Part shown: positions 1 to 5,342 of the stretch, piece after piece | Position numbering within the stretch: position 1 is the stretch's first letter | Layout: each line of letters begins with the position of its first letter | DNA from: JAQVSV01 sp041667045 | GTDB lineage: Bacteria > Elusimicrobiota > Elusimicrobia > Elusimicrobiales > Elusimicrobiaceae | Direction of reading: 5' to 3' | NCBI GenBank assembly: GCA_041667045.1 | Contig: JBAYFS010000072.1 | Location: forward strand, 1-10,539 | DNA length: 10,539 bases | Translations under genes and position numbers: made by a program | Notes under the pieces: model-generated | Told to the model about the DNA's origin: nothing | The model's database searches: none | Seen by the model: only the letters and a program-made list of their open reading frames with translations

Positions 1-190
1 AACGGCTCTGGGCCTTGGATCATGCTGGGTGGCGGGCGACAAAAAAGACTACGCGTCCGAGGTTCTGGCTTTAGCCGGAGCTCCGGCGGGATATAAACTC
101 GTCAGCATCGTCGGCGTAGGGTTTGCCGAGGAGGCGGCCCGCGCGCCCAAACGGCCTCTTGCCGAGGTTTTGCACCGCGAAAAATTTTAA
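1..190 (+). CDS. Nitroreductase family protein, C-terminal part (5' end outside window)
   Basis: The reading frame starting at base 2 is open to a TAA at 188-190 and gives the last 62 residues of a protein. The residues LGLGSCWVAGDK, GAPAGYKLVSIVGVG and, at the end, KRPLAEVLHREKF match the C-terminal pattern of the FMN-dependent nitroreductase family. In these flavoproteins this part carries the conserved 'LGLGSCW' helix start and the final strand that exchanges with the other subunit of the dimer. Members reduce nitro compounds, quinones or flavins with NAD(P)H. The substrate cannot be inferred from the tail, and the start and N-terminal flavin-binding residues are off the window. The gene ends 58 bases before a strong terminator. 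It converges on the candidate minus-strand RNA that uses the same terminator. Confidence 0.85.
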   Translation, partial: TALGLGSCWVAGDKKDYASEVLALAGAPAGYKLVSIVGVGFAEEAARAPKRPLAEVLHREKF

Positions 191-242
191 TTCCCGCTTT
201 GCCATCGGCGATTATTCCGGGCGTGAGACGTTTATCGTATGA

Positions 243-434
243 AATAAAAAGGGAGCCTTTTTCAAGGCTCCCTTCTTTATTTTTCTAAAGGGAACCCCCG
301 GCAGTGTGAGGGGGGAGGAGAGGACCGGGGGTTCTAGCTGACACAAGACCGCTTTCGCGGTCATGATGCAAATTTATTTTTGCTTATTTCTATCTAAGCC
401 GTATTGCAGCGGTGTTCGTTACTGCCTTAACGGT
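243..434 (-). ncRNA. Candidate small RNA with an exposed CU-rich (anti-Shine-Dalgarno-like) loop
   Basis: No protein gene is visible here, but the minus strand has a near-perfect promoter (441-469) and an intrinsic terminator (249-274), defining an RNA of about 190 nt. Its likely folds, 5' to 3', are as follows. First, a hairpin with outer pairs 433-430/402-399 and inner pairs GCAG (425-422)/CUGC (409-406). Next, two 5-bp stems that exclude each other (399-395/386-382 and 383-379/372-368). Then GACCGC-GAAA-GCGGUC (362-347), with a GNRA tetraloop only on the minus strand. Then a 10-bp stem GAACCCCCGG/CCGGGGGUUC (334-325 with 301-292), and finally the terminator. The 23-nt loop at 324-302 contains CCUCUCCUCCCCCCUC, which can pair with purine-rich ribosome binding sites. 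That resembles the C-rich loops of SD-blocking sRNAs. It does not resemble 6S, tmRNA, SRP or RNase P RNA. The role is inferred. Confidence 0.6.
249..274. terminator. Bidirectional intrinsic terminator
   Basis: A perfect 11-bp stem (AAGGGAGCCTT at 249-259 pairing with 264-274) closes a 4-nt loop. On the plus strand it is followed by CTTTATTTTTCT, and on the minus strand by TTTATTTC after the two Ts of the stem. U-rich tails on both sides make it usable in both directions. It would end the nitroreductase transcript on the plus strand and the candidate small RNA on the minus strand. Confidence 0.9.
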
Positions 435-440
435 ATACTT

Positions 441-469
441 ATTCTAACACGAGTTCATGCATTTGTCAA
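441..469 (-). promoter_or_regulatory. Strong sigma70-type extended -10 promoter for the candidate small RNA
   Basis: Read on the minus strand: TTGACA (469-464, 6/6 match to the -35 consensus), a 17-nt spacer, then TAGAAT (446-441, 5/6 match), preceded by the TG of an extended -10 (TGTTAGAAT). The expected start is near A434. The sequence just upstream of the -35 is rich in A/T runs. This is the best promoter in the window and no open reading frame follows it on that strand, so it points to a non-coding transcript. Confidence 0.8.
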
Positions 470-493
470 TGGCTTTTTCAGGTGAAAAAATAT

Positions 494-509
494 TGTTACA
501 ATTTTAACA
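494..509. promoter_or_regulatory. Candidate operator, CRP/FNR-family or Rex-like dyad (proximal)
   Basis: Perfect inverted repeat TGTTA-N6-TAACA, centred about 67.5 bp upstream of the predicted small-RNA start. It matches 8 of 10 positions of the CRP core TGTGA-N6-TCACA. In its 18-bp context (493-510) it also matches 12 of 14 fixed positions of the Rex-type site TTGTTAA-N4-TTAACAA. The position suits a class I activator. Which family binds cannot be told from the sequence. Confidence 0.4.
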
Positions 510-537
510 TGAACGCACAATACATTTTACACTTTTG

Positions 538-553
538 AGTGACGTATATCACT
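538..553. promoter_or_regulatory. Candidate operator, CRP/FNR-family dyad (distal)
   Basis: Perfect inverted repeat AGTGA-N6-TCACT, 8 of 10 positions of the CRP core. It is centred 44 bp (about four helical turns) upstream of the TGTTA-N6-TAACA dyad, and about 111.5 bp upstream of the predicted small-RNA start. Its location on the same side of the same promoter suggests a paired site. The assignment is inference. Confidence 0.4.
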
Positions 554-765
554 ATTAAAATGCCAGGGAGTAATATAATTTTTAAATAAATGTCGTGCAA
601 GCGGTAAAAGTTTCACTCATGACTAATACAAAGGCTTATTTTTTGGAAGTATTTAGTTAATTGGATTTATTGTTTGCGGGTAAATATTAGAAAATATGCC
701 GGAAACCCGTCATGGTTTTTGATTATTAGCAGGATTTTTTGCTGGTGTTTCGCGTGCGGAGGGGC
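554..765. other. AT-rich intergenic stretch, no gene recognised
   Basis: Between the distal dyad and the stop codon of metF there is AT-rich sequence with no credible reading frame and no RNA gene. There is no clear terminator for metF either. The only inverted repeats are weak (AAACC at 703-707 with GGTTT at 714-718, and AGCA/TGCT around 728-743), and neither has a U-tract in the metF direction. metF transcripts may therefore run on into the small-RNA region. Confidence 0.5.
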
Positions 766-1665
766 TTAGGGCGCGGTTTTAACGGAGTTTTGCCGTAATG
801 TTCTTTCCGTTTTCAGCTTTTGCATTATCTCAACCGTAGAGTGTGATTTGTTGAGAGTGTAAAAATGAAGCCCCGGCGCTCCGTTGGCGAGCAGTTCGCC
901 GCACTGTTCCAGCGCGAATTTCACGCCGTAGGCGGTAACAGCGGACGGATCGTCCTTGATTTTTTCAATATCCGACTGCATGGCTGCCGGAATTTCCGCG
1001 CAGCACATCTCGGAAAATTTCTGGAGCTGGCTGTAGCTTGTAACTGGCATTATTCCCGGTATGACGGGGATGTTTATTCCTTCGTCTCGGCACATTTTTA
1101 CAAAAGTGAAATACGAATGATTTACGAAGAAAAGCTGCGTGATTATGAACTCCGCGCCGGCGTCCACCTTCATTTTAAGATGTTGGATATCCTCTTTCAT
1201 TGACGCGGCCTGTGGATGTTTCTGCGGGTAACCTGCGACACCTATAGAGGCGGAGGACAATTTTTTCAAATCGGTTACCAGTTCGCTGGCGTAGCGGTAA
1301 TCCTGGTTCTGCCCGGAACCGGCTGTGAAGCCGGGCGGGTAATCGCCTCTTAACGCGAGAATATTTTCTATTCCGCTTTTGGTAAGTTCGGACACGATGC
1401 CCGCTATTTCCCTTTTCGAGTGCGCTATGCAGGTTAGATGGGCCATCGGGTTGAGCCCGAATTTTTCCTTGATTATTTTGGAAAGCGCCGCCGTTTGCAG
1501 CGAGCCTACGCTGGCGGGCGAGTGCGTGACGGACACGAAATCCGGCTGGAGTTTGCTCAAAAGCGCGAGGTTGTCAAAAAGATGTTTGGCGCTTTCCGGT
1601 GTTTTAGGCGGGAAAAATTCAAAGGAGAATGATACCCGATTCTTAAGGATATTTGATATTTTCAT
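766..1665 (-). CDS. metF: Methylenetetrahydrofolate reductase
   Basis: Flavoprotein that reduces 5,10-methylenetetrahydrofolate to 5-methyltetrahydrofolate, supplying methyl groups for methionine synthesis or, in some anaerobes, the methyl branch of the Wood-Ljungdahl pathway. The 299 residues match the usual length of the bacterial MetF (TIM barrel). FSFEFFPPKTPE at 13-24 holds the catalytic Glu16 (E. coli Glu28). MAHLTC (74-79), NILALRGD (101-108, Asp108 corresponds to E. coli Asp120), AGYPQKHP and TQLFF (Gln177) are all present. The usual Gly-rich VTYGAGGS segment reads VTHSPASVGS here, a mild divergence. The ATG at 1665 sits just before the conserved region. The Shine-Dalgarno is poor (AGGA about 15 nt upstream). 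The gene stands alone, divergent from the phospholipase D gene, with an extended -10 promoter close to the start. Confidence 0.95.
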   Translation of the reverse strand: MKISNILKNRVSFSFEFFPPKTPESAKHLFDNLALLSKLQPDFVSVTHSPASVGSLQTAALSKIIKEKFGLNPMAHLTCIAHSKREIAGIVSELTKSGIENILALRGDYPPGFTAGSGQNQDYRYASELVTDLKKLSSASIGVAGYPQKHPQAASMKEDIQHLKMKVDAGAEFIITQLFFVNHSYFTFVKMCRDEGINIPVIPGIMPVTSYSQLQKFSEMCCAEIPAAMQSDIEKIKDDPSAVTAYGVKFALEQCGELLANGAPGLHFYTLNKSHSTVEIMQKLKTERTLRQNSVKTAP

Positions 1666-1684
1666 ATTTAATGAGTAAAATCCT

Positions 1685-1693
1685 ATTCTAGCA
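1685..1693 (-). promoter_or_regulatory. Extended -10 element for metF
   Basis: The minus strand reads TGCTAGAAT, the same extended -10 type as the small-RNA promoter, 20 bp upstream of the metF ATG. The -35 region at 17-bp spacing (ATAAGC) is poor, as is common when the TG extension is present. The predicted 5' leader is only about 13 nt. Confidence 0.5.
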
Positions 1694-1756
1694 TTTTAAG
1701 CGGCATAGCTTATTTTTTTAATTTTAACCGGGGACCCAGATAAAAAGATAGGACTA

Positions 1757-1792
1757 TTGTCCCTTTTAAAAAAGGTCTTTCTATGCTAAAGT
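1757..1792 (+). promoter_or_regulatory. Possible promoter of the phospholipase D gene
   Basis: TTGTCC at 1757-1762 is followed 19 bp later by TATGCT (1782-1787). An alternative extended -10, TGCTAAAGT, lies at 1784-1792. Neither is strong. This is the only reasonable promoter between the divergent metF and the GTG at 1827. Confidence 0.3.
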
Positions 1793-1826
1793 GGGATTGA
1801 CAGTCACTTTGTAAAAGGAAAAACTT

Positions 1827-3101
1827 GTGAAAAAACGTATTTCAAGCTTGTTCTCTAGAAATTTCCTTTCCATATGCTTGGCGCTCGCCCTATGCTGCCC
1901 CGCGGGTTTTGCGGCGTCCGCTCCGGCTGAAAAGGCGCTGCCTGCCATTTTCGCTCTGGCGCTGCAAACAAACGTCGAGGTAACCACTCCCGTGGTTTCC
2001 GAAGGCAGGGCCGGCGTCAGCCCGCGCAATTTTCCGGATTACGCTTTTTCCGACGAGGTGCTCACCGGCAATTTCATTGTCAAAGCGGTTGACATGTCGG
2101 TCAAGTCGGTGGAAGTTTCCGTTTTCAGCCTGACGCTGCAGGAAGTATCTTCCGCCCTTATCCGCGCCAGGGACCGCGGCGTGGCTGTGCGCGTTATCAT
2201 AGACCAGAACCATGTGTTCACCAAGGTCCGCGACGAGGCGGTCCAGATGCTTATTGACGCGAACATCAATCTGAAAACTCTGCGCGGCACCTGGGATTAC
2301 GGGGTAAACCACAATAAAATCGGCATTTATGACGGCAAGTTCGTTTCCGCCGGGTCCTTCAACTGGTCCGACAACGCGGTCTATAACAATTACGAGAATA
2401 TCGCGTTCGTTAAAACTCCCGGCGCCGTGATTGGCTTCCGGTCTTATTTCGAATATATGTGGTCCGTCGCGCGGCCTTATTCCGCGGGGCCGGTCGGGCC
2501 GATCCAATATGGTTCTTATCCCAAGCCTCCTGCCGGACCGCTTGTAATCAATTTTAACGGGCAGGGGTTTCCGGAATACAGTTTCTCGCCGCTTGGCGGA
2601 AGCCGGGAAACTCTTATGAAAGCAGTGGCCAGCGCACGCAAAACAATAGATCTTGCCAGCTTCACTTTATCCGACAAGGAACTTGCCAAAGCCTTGCAGG
2701 CGGCGCACAGCCGCGGAATTAAAGTCCGCATAATGACGGACAAGGCCACGGCTAAAAAACGCGGCTTCGTTTCCTGGTTCATGAAAAACGGCATGGAAGT
2801 TAAACTCGCCGGCGGACGCTCGGGCGGGTCCATGCACCACAAGTTCGCCATATTTGACAAAGCGTTGCTTGAAACCGGCTCCCACAACTGGACCGGCAAT
2901 GCGGACGTTAACGATTTCGAGAACGTGTATTACACCGCCGCGCCAGGCTATCTAAAGGCGTATCAAAATAAGTTCGAGCAGATTTACGCCAAGGCCTTTG
3001 TGCCGGACATAAACACGCTGCCCGCTCCTGAGGATATGAATTCAGACGGGCCCGCGGAAGGCCGCATACACCGCGCGGAGAGCGATTTCGAAGTGGATTA
3101 A
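1827..3101 (+). CDS. Secreted phospholipase D family protein with two HKD motifs
   Basis: Start is a GTG at 1827 with AAAGGA 7 nt upstream. Residues 1-30 form a signal peptide: basic MKKR, a hydrophobic core around 13-29, and likely cleavage near GFAA-SA. The two cysteines do not sit in a normal lipobox, so a secreted or periplasmic protein is more likely than a lipoprotein. Two PLDc domains follow, each with an intact HxKx4D motif: H162/K164/D169, followed by SAGSFNWSDNA, and H337/K339/D344, followed by ETGSHNWTGNA. This two-domain layout forms one active site through a phosphohistidine intermediate. Substrates in the family include phospholipids, cardiolipin and nucleic acid, so specificity is open. 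The domains are joined by a Pro/Gly-rich linker (about 218-240), and the C-terminal 30 residues are acidic. The gene is monocistronic, with a strong terminator behind it. Confidence 0.85.
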   Translation: MKKRISSLFSRNFLSICLALALCCPAGFAASAPAEKALPAIFALALQTNVEVTTPVVSEGRAGVSPRNFPDYAFSDEVLTGNFIVKAVDMSVKSVEVSVFSLTLQEVSSALIRARDRGVAVRVIIDQNHVFTKVRDEAVQMLIDANINLKTLRGTWDYGVNHNKIGIYDGKFVSAGSFNWSDNAVYNNYENIAFVKTPGAVIGFRSYFEYMWSVARPYSAGPVGPIQYGSYPKPPAGPLVINFNGQGFPEYSFSPLGGSRETLMKAVASARKTIDLASFTLSDKELAKALQAAHSRGIKVRIMTDKATAKKRGFVSWFMKNGMEVKLAGGRSGGSMHHKFAIFDKALLETGSHNWTGNADVNDFENVYYTAAPGYLKAYQNKFEQIYAKAFVPDINTLPAPEDMNSDGPAEGRIHRAESDFEVD

Positions 3102-3122
3102 CCGTTCTTTTTTCCGGGTTTG

Positions 3123-3153
3123 AAAACGCCGCCTTAACGGGCGGCGTTTTTTT
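3123..3153 (+). terminator. Intrinsic terminator after the phospholipase D gene
   Basis: An 11-bp stem (3123-3133 with 3140-3150) with a GC-rich upper half GCCGCC/GGCGGC, a 6-nt loop, and seven Ts at 3147-3153. It lies 21 bases past the stop codon and separates this gene from the buk-ptb operon. Confidence 0.9.
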
Positions 3154-3171
3154 CATATTGACCGCCATGAC

Positions 3172-3199
3172 TTGCGCGATTTCCAATAATTTATATGAT
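3172..3199 (+). promoter_or_regulatory. Possible promoter of buk-ptb
   Basis: TATGAT at 3194-3199 (5/6 to the -10 consensus) with TTGCGC at 3172-3177 (3/6) at 16-bp spacing, in an AT-rich patch 43 bp upstream of the buk start. The terminator just upstream means the operon needs its own promoter, but this assignment is weak. Confidence 0.35.
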
Positions 3200-3241
3200 G
3201 TTAATGTAAAACCCGAATTTATAACTTCCAAGGTGCCTTGC

Positions 3242-4345
3242 ATGAACTACAGAATACTTGTTATCAACCCCGGTTCCACGTCCGACGATCTGGGTGTTTT
3301 CGAGGGCGAGCGCGAACTGGTTAAAAAAACGGTGCGGTATACGCCCGCCGATTTAAAGCGGTTCGAGCACGCGAACGTTACCGCGCAGTACGAATTCCGC
3401 AAAAAGAACGTGCTGGACATGCTTGCTGAAAACGGCATTTCACTTAAATCTCTTTCGGCGGTTATCGGGCGCGGCGGCCTGCTTAAACCCATAGAAAGCG
3501 GCACTTATCCTGTTAACGACGCGATGTGCGCGGATTTGCGCGAGGGTACCTACGGCGACCATTCTTCCAACCTGGGCGGCCTGCTGGCGCGGGAAATAGC
3601 GGCTTCCGCCAACTGTCCGGCCTTTATAGCCGACCCCGTTGTGGTGGATGAGCTTGACACTCTGGCGCGCTATTCCGGAATGCCGGACAATCCGCGCATC
3701 TCGATTTTTCACGCCCTCAACCACAAACGCGTGGCTCTCATGGCGGCGGGCAAGCTGGGTAAAAAATATGAGGACTGCCGTCTTATAGTCATGCACGGCG
3801 GGGGCGGCATCTCGGTGGGCGCGCACGCTGGCGGACGGGTGGTTGACGTTAATAACGCTCTCGACGGAGACGGCCCCTTCACGCCCCAGCGCAGCGGCGG
3901 CGTGCCTTCGGGCGGGCTGGCGAAGCTGTGTTTCGGCGGTTCGTATACTCACGGGCAGATGAAACTTAAAATAAAAGGGAGCGGCGGGCTGGTGGCTTAT
4001 ACCGGCACGTCGGATCTTATCGCTTTGGAAAAATTCATAGCGGGCGGTGAGCAGGACCCGCAGATAACCGTTTCCCGCGAAAAAGCGCATGAGTGCGTCA
4101 GCGCCATGGCTTACCAGATAGCCAAGGAAATAGGCGCCATGGCGGCCGTGCTGGCCGGCCGTGTGGACGCCATTGTGCTTACCGGCGGGATAGTATATGA
4201 TAAACATCTGATGCCCGAACTGCGCTCGCGCATTTCATGGCTTGCGCCTGTTATCGAATATCCGGGCGGCGACGAAAAACGCGCCCTGCGCGACGCGGCG
4301 GAGCGCGCGCTGGAAAATCCGGAAACTCTGCGCCAATACTGCTGA
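3242..4345 (+). CDS. buk: Butyrate kinase (acyl-phosphate kinase)
   Basis: Transfers phosphate from butyryl-phosphate (or a branched-chain acyl-phosphate) to ADP, giving the free acid and ATP. The 367 residues fit the family (about 355-370). The start was set at ATG 3242 because the ASKHA-type phosphate-binding segment VINPGSTS begins at residue 7 there, and AAGGTG sits 6 nt upstream. The 28 in-frame codons before it carry no conserved sequence. Family motifs include the IGRGGLL segment (75-81), VMHGGGGISVGAH (183-195), a DGDGPFTPQRSGGVP segment (208-222) and VLTGGIVYDKHL near the C-terminus (312-323). It differs from acetate kinase in overall length and these motifs. The stop is 9 bp before ptb. 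Gene order is buk-ptb, opposite to the ptb-buk order of clostridia. Confidence 0.93.
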   Translation: MNYRILVINPGSTSDDLGVFEGERELVKKTVRYTPADLKRFEHANVTAQYEFRKKNVLDMLAENGISLKSLSAVIGRGGLLKPIESGTYPVNDAMCADLREGTYGDHSSNLGGLLAREIAASANCPAFIADPVVVDELDTLARYSGMPDNPRISIFHALNHKRVALMAAGKLGKKYEDCRLIVMHGGGGISVGAHAGGRVVDVNNALDGDGPFTPQRSGGVPSGGLAKLCFGGSYTHGQMKLKIKGSGGLVAYTGTSDLIALEKFIAGGEQDPQITVSREKAHECVSAMAYQIAKEIGAMAAVLAGRVDAIVLTGGIVYDKHLMPELRSRISWLAPVIEYPGGDEKRALRDAAERALENPETLRQYC

Positions 4346-4354
4346 GGAGGCTTT

Positions 4355-5266
4355 ATGTTCAAGGATTTCGACGAAATTATCGCTCAGGTGCGCGGCAAAA
4401 CCAATCGCGTTGCCGTGCCCGGCGCTAACAACACGGAGGCGCTGGAAGCCCTTAAAATGGCGGACGGGGAAGGCCTTATCGCCTCGGGCTATCTTATCGG
4501 CGACCCCGCGCTTATAAAGGATATGGCCCGCGCCGTGGGCCTGTCTCTCGGGAAATTCGAGATTATAGACTGCCGGGACGGTATTGAAATGTGCAACACC
4601 GCCGTGCGCCTTGTTACCGAAGGAAAGGCCGATTTTCTGGTGAAAGGCCTTGTGGATACCAAGTATTACATGAAGGCAATTTTAAACAAGGAAGCGGGCC
4701 TTGTCGAGCCGGGCGCCCTGCTGAGCCATTTCGCGCTTATAAAGGGCGACGCGTACAAAAAACTGTTCGCCATTACGGACGCGGCTATTCTCATAAGCCC
4801 CGATGTCGAGCAGAAAGCCAAAATTTTAAACAATGCCGTTGGTGTTATGCGGCGGCTGGGCGTTGAACAGCCGAAAGTGTCGGTTGTCTGCCCGGTAGAA
4901 AAAGTTAATCCCGCCATACCCAGCACGGTTGACGCGCAGGCTCTTGTTGAAATGAACAGGGTCGGAAAAATTCCGTACGCCGTGGTGGAAGGCCCGTATG
5001 ACCTGTACATAACCCTCTCTCGCACCATGGCCGACGAAAAAGGCATAAAGGGCGGCGTGGTGCCGGGCGACGTAGATATTATGCTTCTGCCGGATCTGGA
5101 CGCGGCTAATCCTCTTTACAAAGGCATTTGCTTCTTCGGTGCGGGCATCAAGGCGGCCACTATCCTAATCGGGGCTAAGGTCCCGGCGATACTTCCGTCC
5201 CGCGCGGATTCGCCCTCCACGAAGTTAAACGCCATAGCGTTAGCGGCTTATCTGAAACGGATTTGA
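4355..5266 (+). CDS. ptb: Phosphate butyryltransferase (phosphate acyltransferase)
   Basis: Converts butyryl-CoA (or another short or branched acyl-CoA) plus phosphate to acyl-phosphate, which Buk then uses to make ATP. The 303 residues are typical of Ptb and shorter than Pta. Recognisable parts are the N-terminal VAVPGANNTEALEAL, the central KADFLVKGLVDTKYYMKAILN, LLSHFAL, and the C-terminal CFFGAGIKAATILIGAKVPAILPSRADS. The ATG at 4355 has a strong GAGGAGG 4 nt upstream that overlaps the buk stop region, so the pair is translated in tandem. There is no convincing terminator behind it. A small CCGC-GAAA-GCGG hairpin (5277-5288) follows without a U-tract. No butyrate-forming genes (thl, hbd, crt, bcd) are adjacent, so the acyl-CoA may come from 2-oxoacid (amino acid) oxidation; this is inference. 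Confidence 0.93.
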   Translation: MFKDFDEIIAQVRGKTNRVAVPGANNTEALEALKMADGEGLIASGYLIGDPALIKDMARAVGLSLGKFEIIDCRDGIEMCNTAVRLVTEGKADFLVKGLVDTKYYMKAILNKEAGLVEPGALLSHFALIKGDAYKKLFAITDAAILISPDVEQKAKILNNAVGVMRRLGVEQPKVSVVCPVEKVNPAIPSTVDAQALVEMNRVGKIPYAVVEGPYDLYITLSRTMADEKGIKGGVVPGDVDIMLLPDLDAANPLYKGICFFGAGIKAATILIGAKVPAILPSRADSPSTKLNAIALAAYLKRI

Positions 5267-5326
5267 CCTGTTTCGGCCGCGAAAGCGGGTTGCGGGCAGG
5301 CGCTGATAGTTTTGCCCCGATAAATT

Positions 5327-5335
5327 TGATATTTT
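5327..5335 (+). promoter_or_regulatory. Extended -10 element placed for a leaderless M23 transcript
   Basis: TGATATTTT is an extended -10 (TG-A-TATTTT, 4/6 in the hexamer) ending 7 bp before the ATG at 5343, so the predicted transcription start coincides with the start codon. There is no clear -35 at 17 bp. The surrounding AT-rich tract contrasts with the GC-rich genes. Confidence 0.35.
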
Positions 5336-5342
5336 ATATGTA

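Noticed and set aside
292..334. 6S RNA or tmRNA at the intergenic RNA
   Set aside because: No long closing stem pairing the 5' and 3' ends as in 6S, and no tRNA-like T-loop or tag frame as in tmRNA.
1890..2507. 205-codon minus-strand reading frame opposite the phospholipase D gene
   Set aside because: No recognisable domain; the plus strand has a signal peptide and both HKD motifs.
3158..3241. 28-codon N-terminal extension of buk
   Set aside because: It begins close to the terminator of the previous gene, overlaps the probable promoter and has no conserved residues; the VINPGSTS motif expects the start at 3242.
3440..4207. 255-codon minus-strand reading frame opposite buk
   Set aside because: Shadow frame of a GC-rich gene; composition (Ala, Arg, His) is not protein-like and buk is fully conserved on the plus strand.
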